From positions 1 to 64,000 of the forward strand of contig JAXMHH010000005.1 in the NCBI GenBank assembly GCA_046346845.1: a stretch of 64,000 nt of DNA, read 5' to 3'. The notes below the pieces were generated by a model that saw only the letters and a program-made list of their open reading frames with translations, was not told the DNA's origin and made no database searches. The DNA comes from DSSB01 sp046346845. Lineage in GTDB: Bacteria > UBA10199 > DSSB01. The position numbers and the translations under genes were made by a program. Shown here piece after piece: positions 56,374-64,000 of this stretch. Each line of letters begins with the position of its first letter. Positions within the stretch are counted from its first letter, which is position 1.

Positions 56374-57042
56374 TTACATCGGTATTCGGACGTCGGTGCT
56401 TTCCTCGCCGGGAAAGGCATCGAGGAGTCGGCGGAACAGCTCGACGTGGCGCTCTTCGTTCTTGCCCTCGGCGAAGGCGCGGGCCTTGTCGAGATAGGCG
56501 CGGCATTCCTCGAGCCCGGCCTTCTTGCGCAGCAGGGCCTCGACCAGCTTGAGGTCGATATTGCTGGCGGAGAGCAGGCCGGCAAAATCGTCTTGCATGG
56601 CGTCGACCAGGGCCTGGACGGCCTTGGTGCGCTCGCCCTTTTTCAGGTAGGCGAGCCCCATCGTCACGTTGGCTTGATGCAGGAAGGGCGGATCGCTGCG
56701 GGAGATCTCGAGGACCTTTTGGCAGCGGCGGATGGCCGTGTCAAACTGGCCGAAGACGTCGATCAGGAGGCGGGCCGAGATCAATTTGAGGGCCGGGTCT
56801 TCGGGCAGGAGCTTTTCGGCCTTCTCGTAGTACTTCCAGGCCTTGGGGAATTCTTTCTTGATCTTATAGAGGACGCCCAGGCTCGAGTAGAACAGGGCCG
56901 CCAACACCTTGTCTTGCTGGGCCTCGGCCTCGGTCAAGCCGGCGTGCAGCTCGGTCTCGGCCGCGTCGAGGTTCTTGGCGGCCATCAGGTCGAAGGCTTT
57001 GTAAAGGCGTTCGCTTTTCACCTTTTCGTGGACGCTGAGCAT
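56374..57042 (-). CDS. TPR-repeat protein
   Basis: 222 residues from ATG 57042 (MLSVHEKVKS); GTG 57084 in the same frame is the alternative and lies before a GAGGAG sequence. The body is helical with TPR-like pairs: YKAFDLMAAKNLDAAETEL, ALFYSSLGVLYKIKKEFP, KAWKYYEKAEKLLPEDPAL, and QANVTMGLAYLKKGERTK. No signal peptide is seen, so it is cytoplasmic and probably a scaffold. It is convergent with aceE (18-bp gap). The upstream lipoprotein gene is on the same strand, 62 bp away. Confidence 0.75.
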   Translation of the reverse strand: MLSVHEKVKSERLYKAFDLMAAKNLDAAETELHAGLTEAEAQQDKVLAALFYSSLGVLYKIKKEFPKAWKYYEKAEKLLPEDPALKLISARLLIDVFGQFDTAIRRCQKVLEISRSDPPFLHQANVTMGLAYLKKGERTKAVQALVDAMQDDFAGLLSASNIDLKLVEALLRKKAGLEECRAYLDKARAFAEGKNEERHVELFRRLLDAFPGEESTDVRIPM

Positions 57043-57104
57043 ATCGGGTGTCGGAAGGCTATCAAATCTCCTCGAGAAAGGCACTTAAATGTTGGGCCCC
57101 CAGC

Positions 57105-57680
57105 TTATTGGGGATCCCCGGTCGAAACGATCAACTGTACTGGAATCTGGATCGCGAGCGCGGACAGGTCAAACTCCTTGGGTTGCCCGCCCACGAAGAA
57201 ATTCAGCGGGGGGAGGTCTTGGGCCAATTCTAGGGTCGCATTGTTGCTGCTGAGGCTCAAATGGCTGAGGGTCAGGTTTTGGTCGGGAGTCTCCACGATC
57301 AAGCTCAGGTCCATCGTATTGGTGCCAAAGGGATTGTTGTTCCGGTTGAGCTTGAAAACGGTCGCCGTGGAAGTGAAGTTGGGATCGAGGACCATATTGA
57401 TGTCGCCCACGCCGGCGAAGTTGGAATTCACCTGGAAATCGGTGATCTCCAATTCGAAGCGGTCATGCAGCTCGTCGGTCACTTCCGCGGTCAGGTTTCC
57501 GGTAACGATCTGCTGGACTGGGTTGATCAGGCTGGGACCGGCGTCGCCGACGATCATCGTGGCGGTGACATCCATCACGAAGGGTTGGCCGGAGCTGCCG
57601 CAGGCCCCCAGGGACAACATCGAGGCAAGCAAGGTGAAGGGCAAACAGGCCCGTGAAAATTTTTGCAGCAGTTTTTCCAT
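57105..57680 (-). CDS. Lipoprotein of unknown function
   Basis: 191 residues. The lipobox LSLGAC places a lipidated Cys near position 27 after a signal peptide (LPFTLLASMLSLGA). The mature domain is beta-rich (VMDVTATMIVGDAGPSLI, FELEITDFQVNSNFAGVG, LTLSHLSLSSNNATLEL), possibly a single beta-sandwich. I do not recognise a family. It lies upstream of the TPR gene on the same strand. Confidence 0.75.
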   Translation of the reverse strand: MEKLLQKFSRACLPFTLLASMLSLGACGSSGQPFVMDVTATMIVGDAGPSLINPVQQIVTGNLTAEVTDELHDRFELEITDFQVNSNFAGVGDINMVLDPNFTSTATVFKLNRNNNPFGTNTMDLSLIVETPDQNLTLSHLSLSSNNATLELAQDLPPLNFFVGGQPKEFDLSALAIQIPVQLIVSTGDPQ

Positions 57681-57916
57681 GGCTTTCAGGACTCCCGGAC
57701 GTTTTGGATTTTAGCAAGTCTCGCCCAACAGCCCAAAAAGTTTCTTAAAAATACCAAAAATTTTCATGAGTTAGACTTAAGGGGAGAGATCCCCGCCTGG
57801 GGTCTTTTGGCCGGAGGGACTCTTCGGAGGTTCAGCTACAAGCCTTTGAATTTCGTCGTTTTTTTTCAACCTGGACCCGGGCCGGGGCATGGGATAAAGG
57901 AGAAGAAGGAGGAATT

Positions 57917-58063
57917 TTGGACTCTGCTCTGCACATGCTCACGCCCGCCGCCACCTCCTGCGCGCTCAGTGCGCGCCGCGAAGGCCTCGCGGTGCGGGGG
58001 CTCTTCGTCCTGATCCTGATCCCCCTCGTGCTCTGGGCCATCTGGAAAAAACGCCGGCGTTAG
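57917..58063 (+). CDS. Very short membrane peptide with a basic tail
   Basis: 48 residues from TTG 57917, preceded by AAGGAGG with a 4-bp gap; internal ATG 57935 is the other choice. The sequence contains CALSARREGLAVRG, then a single hydrophobic stretch LFVLILIPLVLWAIW and a KKRRR end. This Cys + hydrophobic helix + basic cluster layout resembles MYXO-CTERM/JDVT-CTERM sorting tails, but here it is nearly the whole protein. The spacer upstream (57681-57916) holds no other gene that I can see. It could be a real small protein, a leftover tail of a decayed gene, or chance; the good SD is the main support. Confidence 0.4.
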   Translation: MDSALHMLTPAATSCALSARREGLAVRGLFVLILIPLVLWAIWKKRRR

Positions 58064-58067
58064 CGCC

Positions 58068-58847
58068 CTAGGCGCCGAGCCCGCCCAAGACCGCGACCAT
58101 GGCTTCGTGCAGCTTGCCGTTGCTGGCGCAGATCTCCTTCGCGTAGATGTCGAAGGGCCGGCCGCGGAAATCGGTGACCTTCCCCCCCGCTTCCTGGATC
58201 ATCAGCAAGCCCGCGGCGACATCCCAGGGGAAGAGGTTCAATTCCCAAAAACCGTCGTACCGACCGTCGGCGACATAGCAGAGATCGATGGCGGCGACGC
58301 CGTCCCGGCGAATCGCCTGGGCCTTCATCAGGAAATTCTCGAAGTGGTCGAGGTTGTTGTTCTTGGCCTCGCGCACGTTGTAGGCGAAACCCGTCGCGAG
58401 CATGGCATGGTTGAGGTCGGCGACCTCGCTGACCCGAATCCGCTCGCCGTTCAAGGCCGCGCCGGATCCCTTCTCCGCCAAAAACATCTCGTCCCGGTTG
58501 GGCTCGTAGACCGCGCCTACCACGATCTCGCCGCGACGCTCGAGGGCGATCGAGATGCAGAACAGCCGGTAGCCGTGGGCGTAATTGGTGGTGCCGTCGA
58601 GGGGATCGATCACCCATTTGTATTCGCTGTCCTTGCGCCGTCCGCTGCCTTCCTCGGCCAGGATGTCGTGGTCGGGGAATTTCCCCTGGAGCAGGTCGAC
58701 GATCTCTTTCTCGCAGGCCTTGTCGACGTCGGTGACGAGGTTGATGCTGCCCTTGAACTCGATCTGGCGGGCGCGTTTGAGGCCTTCCAACTGCAATTGT
58801 CCGGCGAGGCGGCAAGCCTGGGCGGCGATTTCGGTGAATTCGCTCAC
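58068..58847 (-). CDS. suhB: Inositol monophosphatase family protein
   Basis: 259 residues. GTG 58847 was chosen because AAAGGAG ends 5 bp upstream; an earlier in-frame GTG at 58853 would abut the SD. Motifs: FPDHDILAEEGSG, WVIDPLDGTTNYAHG (metal-binding) and FPWDVAAGLLMIQEAGG. It hydrolyses inositol-1-phosphate or a related sugar phosphate with Mg2+. Some members bind RNA polymerase antitermination complexes. It is the last gene of the minus-strand housekeeping operon, separated from comF by a MITE-like repeat. Confidence 0.92.
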   Translation of the reverse strand: MSEFTEIAAQACRLAGQLQLEGLKRARQIEFKGSINLVTDVDKACEKEIVDLLQGKFPDHDILAEEGSGRRKDSEYKWVIDPLDGTTNYAHGYRLFCISIALERRGEIVVGAVYEPNRDEMFLAEKGSGAALNGERIRVSEVADLNHAMLATGFAYNVREAKNNNLDHFENFLMKAQAIRRDGVAAIDLCYVADGRYDGFWELNLFPWDVAAGLLMIQEAGGKVTDFRGRPFDIYAKEICASNGKLHEAMVAVLGGLGA

Positions 58848-58865
58848 GGTCACTCCTTTATTTAG

Positions 58866-59006
58866 AAGGCTGTTGAAAAATTGATATTATTCCCGCCGGA
58901 ATGAATCCGGCCCCATCCACCGCCCAAAAATCCGAAGGATTTTCGGGGCCCGCCAAGCCGCCTGCGGCGGCTTGGCCCAACCACCGGTGGTTTTTCAACA
59001 GCCGCT
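58866..59006. repeat. MITE-like element with 13-bp terminal inverted repeats
   Basis: GGCTGTTGAAAAA (58868-58880) is exactly complementary to TTTTTCAACAGCC (58991-59003); the flanking AAG/CTT also match with a 2-bp insertion. Inside are three further dyads: AAAATCC-GAA-GGATTTT, an 11-bp perfect stem GCCAAGCCGCC with loop TGC, and the palindrome CCACCGGTGG. No coding capacity is present. It lies between comF and suhB, ending on the comF stop codon. It probably is a miniature inverted-repeat element or a fossil IS end. Confidence 0.75.
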
Positions 59007-59755
59007 TAACCATCCCGATTTCGGGCGGTTCGAGCCAGGACGTACACCTGCACCGCTTCGGCGCCCGCTTGCAAGAGGCTTTTGCTGAGGGCCTCGACGG
59101 TGGCCCCTGTGGTCATCACGTCGTCGAAGACCAAGAGCCTCCGCCCTCGAATCGCCGCCCGGTCCGAAATGTGGAAGACCTCCCGCATGGCGCGGAGCCG
59201 GGCCGCCCTGCCCTGCCGGGCCTGCGGGGCGGTGGCGCGGCGCCGCGCAGCGAGCAGCAGCGGCAGGGACTCCCCGACGGAGCGAAGCAGGGACTCGGCG
59301 AGGACGTAGCTTTGATTGAAGCCCCGGCGCAGGCGACGCCACCGCCCCAAGGGCACGGGGAGCAGGGCCTGGGGTGAAAATTCCCGCAGGACCTCGCGAA
59401 AGGAAGGCAGGGCGCCGCGCAACAAGGGCGGCAAGACATGCAGCTGCCCTCCGAATTTCAGTCGGTGCAAGAGGCCGGCGGCGCTACCCTGAAACTCGTA
59501 GGCCGCGTCGACCCGCTGGAAACTGGGAGGCGCGACCAGGCATTCCTCGCAACGGTGGCCCGCGGTCGAACCGGCGGGAAAGGGCAAGGCGCACTGCGCG
59601 CAGCGCTCGGGACGCAGGGGCCGCAACTGGAGACGGCAGGCGGGGCAGAGCTCCGGCGGGGCCGGGACCAAGTTGAGACACAGCTCGCAGCAGGGCGGGG
59701 CCAGGCAGGCGCGAAGCCAGCGCGACCAAGGCGCCAGGGAGGCGGAGAGGTCCAT
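59006..59755 (-). CDS. comF: ComF-family phosphoribosyltransferase-like protein
   Basis: 249 residues. The N-terminal third has four CxxC-type pairs (CELC, CPAC, CAQC, CEEC) typical of the ComF zinc ribbon. The C-terminal PRTase domain shows GFNQSYVLAESL and the PRPP motif LLVFDDVMTTGATV. ComF proteins act in DNA uptake or nucleotide handling. The gene is 4 bp downstream of gpmI. The stop lies on the edge of the MITE-like repeat, so the last residues (VLARTARNRDG) may be altered by the insertion. Confidence 0.9.
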   Translation of the reverse strand: MDLSASLAPWSRWLRACLAPPCCELCLNLVPAPPELCPACRLQLRPLRPERCAQCALPFPAGSTAGHRCEECLVAPPSFQRVDAAYEFQGSAAGLLHRLKFGGQLHVLPPLLRGALPSFREVLREFSPQALLPVPLGRWRRLRRGFNQSYVLAESLLRSVGESLPLLLAARRRATAPQARQGRAARLRAMREVFHISDRAAIRGRRLLVFDDVMTTGATVEALSKSLLQAGAEAVQVYVLARTARNRDG

Positions 59756-59759
59756 AGGT

Positions 59760-61307
59760 TTATTCCGAAAGGATCATACTGCGGCCCGACATCTCGGGCG
59801 GCTGGGGTAGGCCTAGGATCTGCAGCAAGGTGGGGGCGATGTCCTCGAGCCTCCCCTCCGGCCGCAGCCGGGCCGATCTCCATCGCTCTCCAATAAGCAA
59901 AAACGGGACCAAGTCGAGGGTATGGGCGGTGTGGGGGTGGCCGTTTTCATCGACCATCTTTTCGCAATTGCCGTGGTCGGCGGTCACAACCATGGTCCCG
60001 CCGCGGGCCATCATGGCCTGGTAGATGCGACCGAGCTGTTCGTCCAAGACCTCGACGGCGCGGATCGCCGCCGGCAGCTTCCCGGAATGCCCCACCATGT
60101 CGGCGTTGGCGAAATTCAAGACGATCACATCGTAACCATCGGATTCGATGCGCCGAAGCACCTCGTCGGCGATCTGCGGGGCCGACATCTCGGGCTTGAG
60201 GTCGTAGGTGGGCACCTCGCGGGGGGACGGGATCAAGACCCGATCTTCCCCGGGAAACACCGTCTCGTCTCCCCCGTTGAAAAAGAAGGTGACGTGGGCG
60301 TACTTCTCGGTCTCGGCGATGCGCAGCTGCTTCAGACCGCGCTGGGCCACCAGGTCGCCGAAGGTATTGCGCAGCTGCACTCGCGGAAAGGCCACGGGCA
60401 GGGTCAGGGCCTGGTCGTACTCGCCCATGCAGACGAAGCTGGAGAGCTTGGGGAAGACGGCTCGCTCAAAGCCCGAGAACTTGGGGTCGGTCAGGGCGTA
60501 GGTGAGCTGCCGGGCGCGGTCGGCGCGGAAATTGAAAAAGATGACCGCGTCGCCGTCGCGCATCGTCGCGAGGGGCCTTCCGGCCGCATCGACGTGCACG
60601 ATCGGCTTGATGAACTCGTCGCCCTCCTGCGCCGCGTAAGAGGCCTCGATTGCCTTGGCGAGGTCAGTGGCCGCCACGCCCTCCCCCGCAACCAGGGCCT
60701 GATAGGCGAGCCGGGTGCGCTCCCAGCGCTTGTCGCGGTCCATTGCGTAATAGCGGCCCACCACGGTGGCGATCTGGCCGACACCCAGTTCCCGGATTTT
60801 CGCCTCCAGCTGGCGGAAATATTCCAGGCCGCTGGTCGGCGGGGTGTCGCGCCCGTCCATGAAGGCGTGGACCGCGACCCGCGAGACCCCCTCGCGCCGC
60901 GCCATTTCCAACAGGGCGTAAAGATGGTCTTGGTGGGAATGGACCCCGCCATCGGAGAGCAACCCCATCAGGTGCAGGGTGGAGCCGTTCTGCTTGGCGG
61001 CCGCGAAGGCCAAGCGCAATGCAGGATTGTTGAAAAAGCTGCCATCCTCGATGGCCTGATAGATACGCGTCAGTCCGACGGCGGCGATGCGGCCCGCGCC
61101 GATGTTGAGGTGTCCCACCTCGGAATTTCCCATCACCCCCGCCGGCAACCCGACCGCATGGCCGGAGGCATCGATCGCCGCGTGCGGGTACATCTGCAAA
61201 AACTTGTCGTAATTGGGGGTATGCGCCTGGGCGATGGCGTTGTTGGCGGGATCAGGATTGATGCCCCAACCGTCGAGGATGACGAGCATGAGGGGGTGTT
61301 TAGTCAT
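59760..61307 (-). CDS. gpmI: 2,3-bisphosphoglycerate-independent phosphoglycerate mutase
   Basis: 515 residues from ATG 61307; ATG 61322 is in frame too, and neither has an SD. LVILDGWGINPDPANNAIAQ and the phosphorylation serine S62 in GNSEVGHLNIGAGR identify the Mn-dependent enzyme. The metal-binding VVTADHGNCEKM is near the C-terminus. It interconverts 3- and 2-phosphoglycerate. The start overlaps the end of rlmH by 8 bp, so the two are translationally linked. Confidence 0.95.
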   Translation of the reverse strand: MTKHPLMLVILDGWGINPDPANNAIAQAHTPNYDKFLQMYPHAAIDASGHAVGLPAGVMGNSEVGHLNIGAGRIAAVGLTRIYQAIEDGSFFNNPALRLAFAAAKQNGSTLHLMGLLSDGGVHSHQDHLYALLEMARREGVSRVAVHAFMDGRDTPPTSGLEYFRQLEAKIRELGVGQIATVVGRYYAMDRDKRWERTRLAYQALVAGEGVAATDLAKAIEASYAAQEGDEFIKPIVHVDAAGRPLATMRDGDAVIFFNFRADRARQLTYALTDPKFSGFERAVFPKLSSFVCMGEYDQALTLPVAFPRVQLRNTFGDLVAQRGLKQLRIAETEKYAHVTFFFNGGDETVFPGEDRVLIPSPREVPTYDLKPEMSAPQIADEVLRRIESDGYDVIVLNFANADMVGHSGKLPAAIRAVEVLDEQLGRIYQAMMARGGTMVVTADHGNCEKMVDENGHPHTAHTLDLVPFLLIGERWRSARLRPEGRLEDIAPTLLQILGLPQPPEMSGRSMILSE

Positions 61308-61773
61308 GGTGGTAGGGGACATTTTTTAAAATCGTCAAGGCGCGATAGAGTTGTTCCAGCGTCAAAACCCTAGCCAACTGGTGGGGCAAAGTCAATTTGC
61401 TGAGGCTCAGCAGCACCTTCGCCTTTTTCTTCAAGGAATCGGCGACCCCGAAGGCGCCGCCGATCAGGAAGACGATCTCCGAGACCGGCTGCTGGAAGAG
61501 CTGGCCCAGCTCCCAGGCGAGGTCGACGCTGGACCACTGCTCTCCCTTCTCGTCCAGGACGATGAGGTGGCTATCCCGCTTCAGGGCCTTCTCGATCCGC
61601 TCCGCCTCCTTGTCCAGGATCCGGGGCACGTCGTTCTTGGAATTGACCTTCTCATCGGGGAGCTCGACGACCTCGAAGGGGTGAAAATGGCGGATGCGCC
61701 GCTCGTACTCGTCGGCCAGGTTTTGGAAGGCCTCGCGCTTGACCTTGCCGAGGGCGATCAGCTTGAGCTTCAT
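61300..61773 (-). CDS. rlmH: 23S rRNA pseudouridine1915 N3-methyltransferase
   Basis: 157 residues from ATG 61773 (MKLKLIALGKVK). The SPOUT-fold features are FLIGGAFGVADSLKKKA and LSLSKLTLPHQLARVL. It methylates pseudouridine 1915 of helix 69. It overlaps rsfS upstream by 4 bp (ATGA) and gpmI downstream. The full-length frame runs upstream through the rsfS C-terminal Lys-rich tail, but has no start there. Confidence 0.95.
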   Translation of the reverse strand: MKLKLIALGKVKREAFQNLADEYERRIRHFHPFEVVELPDEKVNSKNDVPRILDKEAERIEKALKRDSHLIVLDEKGEQWSSVDLAWELGQLFQQPVSEIVFLIGGAFGVADSLKKKAKVLLSLSKLTLPHQLARVLTLEQLYRALTILKNVPYHHD

Positions 61774-62243
61774 GGTCGCCGTTTCTTCTTGGGTGGTGAC
61801 TTGCGCTTGGCGGGGGCGCGCTTCGCCGCCGCCTTCCGCTTGCCCGGCTTGGCGGTGGGACGCCGCTTCGCCGCCTTGCGCTGGGCCGGAGGCTTTTCTC
61901 CGGGCACGGCCAAGCGGGGCGCGTCGGCCCACATCTCGTCCAAGCCGTAGAACTTGCGCTGCTCGTCCTGGAAGACGTGCAGGACCACGTCGCCGTAATC
62001 GAGCAGGACCCAGCGTCCTTCCTGCAGGCCCTCGTAGCTCACCGGCAGCTTGCCCTGATCGCGCTTGAGCTTGAGATGCACGCGGTCGGCGATGGACTTG
62101 ACGTGGCGATCGCTGGTGCCCGTGCAGAGGATAAAGAAGTCGGTGTAGCTGACCAGGTCACGGAGGTCCAAAAGCTGGAGATCCTTGGCCTTGGTGTCGA
62201 GGGCTTCGCGGGCGATGCTTTGGGCGAGTTGCAGTGTATCCAT
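61770..62243 (-). CDS. rsfS: Ribosomal silencing factor RsfS with a basic C-terminal tail
   Basis: 157 residues. The DUF143/RsfS domain fills about residues 1-115, with VSYTDFFILCTGTSDRHVK and WVLLDYGDVVLHVF. The last ~40 residues are a Lys/Arg/Ala/Pro-rich tail (AKRRPTAKPGKRKAAAKR), longer than in typical RsfS. RsfS binds L14 and blocks subunit joining during starvation. The tail might add rRNA affinity, which is inference. It starts 7 bp after proA, with no nadD in between. Confidence 0.93.
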   Translation of the reverse strand: MDTLQLAQSIAREALDTKAKDLQLLDLRDLVSYTDFFILCTGTSDRHVKSIADRVHLKLKRDQGKLPVSYEGLQEGRWVLLDYGDVVLHVFQDEQRKFYGLDEMWADAPRLAVPGEKPPAQRKAAKRRPTAKPGKRKAAAKRAPAKRKSPPKKKRRP

Positions 62244-62250
62244 GGTGTGA

Positions 62251-63504
62251 TTATTCGCGGACTTGGCCGTCGCCGCGCACGACGTATTTTTGGGTGGTGA
62301 GTTCCTCGAGCCCCATCGGGCCGAAGGCGTGCAGTTTGGTGGTGGAAATTCCGATCTCGGCGCCCAGGCCCAGCTGGCCGCCGTCGTTGAACCGGGTGGA
62401 GGCGTTGACCATGACCGCCGAGGCGTTGACCTCGCGGAGGAAGCGCTCGGCGTGGCCTTCGTCGTTGGTGAGGATCGACTCGGTATGCAGCGATCCGTGC
62501 CGCTCGATGTGCTGCAGGGCCTCGTCGAGCCCCTCGACCACCTTCACGGCCAGGATGAGATCTAAATACTCGGCGTCCCAGTCGGACTCCGCCGCGACCT
62601 TGGCCTCGGGCACGATGGCGCGGGTCTGCTCGCAGGCCCGCAGCTCGACGCCCAGGCGCCGCAGCTCCTCGGCCACGCGCGGCAGGAAGGCGTGCGCGGC
62701 CTTGCGGTCGACCAGCAGCGTCTCGAGCGCATTGCAGACCCCGGGCCGTTGCACCTTGGCGTTGATCACGATCTTCTCGGCGCGGTCCAAGTCGGCGTTG
62801 TAATCGACGAAAATATGGCAAACCCCCTTGTCGTGCTTGATGACGGGGATCTTGCTGATCTCGCGGAGCGTCTTCATCAGGCCTTCCCCGCCGCGGGGGA
62901 TGACGAGATCGACGAAACGGTCCTGCTCGAGCAAGACCTTGAGCGCCTCGCGGTCGGTGGTGGGAACCACCTGCACGAGGTCGGGGGAGACGCCCGAGCT
63001 TTGCAGGGCCTCGCGGAGGATGTCGCCCAGAATGCGGTTGCTGTGGATGGCCTCCGAGCCCCCGCGCAAAATGACCACGTTGCCGGACTTCAGGCAAAGC
63101 GCCGCCGCGTCGACGGTGACGTTGGGGCGGGACTCGTAGATGATGGCGATGACGCCGAGCGGGATGCGGACCTTCTCGACGCGCAGGCCATTGGGCCGGG
63201 TCCAGCCCCGCACCACCGCGCCGACGGGGTCGGGCAGCTCGATGATCTCGCGAAGCCCCTGGGCCATCTCGGCGATGCGTTTTTCGTCGAGCGTGAGGCG
63301 GTCGATCATGGCCTTGGAGAGGCCCTTGTCCGCGGCGGCCTTGAGGTCTTTGCGGTTCTCCTCAAGAATGCGCGCTTGCGAGGCGATCAGGTGCTCCGCC
63401 GCCTTGGCCAAGATGGCGTTTTTCTTGGGGGTGGCCAGGACCGCCGCCTCTCGCGTGGCGGCCTTGGCTCTACGGGCGATTTGCAAAATTTCTTCAAAGG
63501 CCAT
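62251..63504 (-). CDS. proA: Gamma-glutamyl phosphate reductase
   Basis: 417 residues from ATG 63504 (MAFEEILQIAR); TTG 63513 is unnecessary. IYESRPNVTVDAAALCLKSG, ILRGGSEAIHSN and the catalytic Cys in RPGVCNALETLLV identify the enzyme of proline synthesis. The C-terminal NASTRFNDGGQLGLGAEIG is typical. It is the first gene of the minus-strand operon in this window and is divergent from bcp across 86 bp. No proB is visible. Confidence 0.95.
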   Translation of the reverse strand: MAFEEILQIARRAKAATREAAVLATPKKNAILAKAAEHLIASQARILEENRKDLKAAADKGLSKAMIDRLTLDEKRIAEMAQGLREIIELPDPVGAVVRGWTRPNGLRVEKVRIPLGVIAIIYESRPNVTVDAAALCLKSGNVVILRGGSEAIHSNRILGDILREALQSSGVSPDLVQVVPTTDREALKVLLEQDRFVDLVIPRGGEGLMKTLREISKIPVIKHDKGVCHIFVDYNADLDRAEKIVINAKVQRPGVCNALETLLVDRKAAHAFLPRVAEELRRLGVELRACEQTRAIVPEAKVAAESDWDAEYLDLILAVKVVEGLDEALQHIERHGSLHTESILTNDEGHAERFLREVNASAVMVNASTRFNDGGQLGLGAEIGISTTKLHAFGPMGLEELTTQKYVVRGDGQVRE

Positions 63505-63590
63505 CGTCGGCAATTCCCTTGCGCTTTAGGGGCGGAAGCTCGAGACTTACGCCGGTTCATCCATCCAAACTTAAGCAAAAAGGAGGTCTT

Positions 63591-64000
63591 ATGTCGAGTC
63601 TCCAAGAAGGCCAAGCCGCCCCGGAATTTAGCGCCCAAGACGACCAGGGAAATACGATCCGCCTGCAGGACTTCAAGGGCAAGAAAAACGTGGTGCTCTA
63701 CTTCTATCCCAAGGACGACACCCCCGGCTGCACCATCGAGGCCTGCAACTTTCGCGACGGTTATTCGCAATTTCAGACCAAGGACACCCAGATCTTGGGG
63801 GTCAGTTTTGACGACGCCGCCAGCCATCAGGCCTTCAAGCAGAAGTTTCACCTGCCCTTCCCCCTGTTGGTGGACAGCGACCGAAAGATCGCCCAGGCCT
63901 ACGGGGTCGGGGGAGACAAATACCCGAATCGGGACACGATTGTTATAGATAAGAACTTGAAAGTATTAAAGATTTTTCGAAAGGTCGACCCCACCCACCA
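63591..64000 (+). CDS. bcp: Thioredoxin-dependent thiol peroxidase, C-terminal end beyond the window
   Basis: SD AAAAGGAGGTCTT precedes ATG 63591. 136 codons are visible with no stop before the window edge. C47 and C52 in DDTPGCTIEACNFRD form the peroxidatic/resolving pair of atypical 2-Cys peroxiredoxins of the Bcp/PrxQ type. YPNRDTIVIDKNLKVLKIF follows. It reduces H2O2 and organic hydroperoxides using thioredoxin. About 15-20 C-terminal residues should lie outside the window. Confidence 0.95.
   Translation, partial: MSSLQEGQAAPEFSAQDDQGNTIRLQDFKGKKNVVLYFYPKDDTPGCTIEACNFRDGYSQFQTKDTQILGVSFDDAASHQAFKQKFHLPFPLLVDSDRKIAQAYGVGGDKYPNRDTIVIDKNLKVLKIFRKVDPTH

Overview
The window is a GC-rich, densely packed chromosomal segment with no rRNA or tRNA gene, CRISPR array, phage module or intact transposase that I could see. 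Outer-membrane proteins, lipoproteins, RND/Znu-type transport and the gene order proA-rsfS-rlmH-gpmI-comF point to a Gram-negative bacterium of the deltaproteobacterial sphere (Myxococcota, Bdellovibrionota, Desulfobacterota-like or a related candidate lineage). The phylum cannot be fixed from sequence reading alone. Many genes overlap by 4 bp, and several convergent pairs overlap at their stops.

Layout. 1-5600: end of an aldehyde dehydrogenase gene, an OsmC gene, a FemAB-like acyltransferase-fold gene, a striking 31-bp perfect inverted repeat, a YdjM-type membrane hydrolase and a COG2509 flavoprotein. 5661-13559: a TetR repressor with a palindromic operator, then what looks like a complete eukaryote-style ether-lipid operon: alkyl-DHAP synthase, a fusion of fatty acyl reductase with DHAP acyltransferase, an SDR reductase, and an HTTM/vitamin-K-carboxylase-like membrane protein. 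13567-19213: a minus-strand run with a Cys-rich secreted peptide (behind a textbook FNR-type promoter), a B12-binding radical SAM protein, an ABC ATPase, a tail-anchored protein, a peroxiredoxin-like protein and a methyltransferase. 19264-25341: gltBD with its terminator. 25569-33592: K+ channel, TspO, ABC-F protein, hotdog thioesterase, an unrecognised 917-residue protein, and a ferredoxin-metallo-beta-lactamase fusion. 33627-37923: a zinc/manganese uptake operon (small His/Cys protein, porin, binding protein, ATPase, permease).

37912-46471 is the most unusual block. It holds a parvulin lipoprotein and a TSP3-type lipoprotein, followed by three paralogous secreted subunits, a PapD-like chaperone and a 914-residue outer-membrane barrel with an N-terminal pilus-secretin domain and three SdrD/CnaB-like C-terminal domains. 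It reads as a divergent or undescribed chaperone-usher-like surface-fibre system. 46801-53126: a biliverdin-reductase-like oxidoreductase, queA, an MMPL/RND exporter and a membrane-fused spermidine-synthase-like protein. 53221-57680: DoxX, aceE, a TPR protein and a lipoprotein. 57917-63504: a small membrane peptide, then a minus-strand housekeeping operon proA-rsfS-rlmH-gpmI-comF-suhB (nadD is missing from its usual place) interrupted by a MITE-like repeat. The window ends inside bcp.

Starts were chosen by reading-frame length, Shine-Dalgarno (SD) position and family knowledge. All functional calls are by motif recognition; no database search was run.
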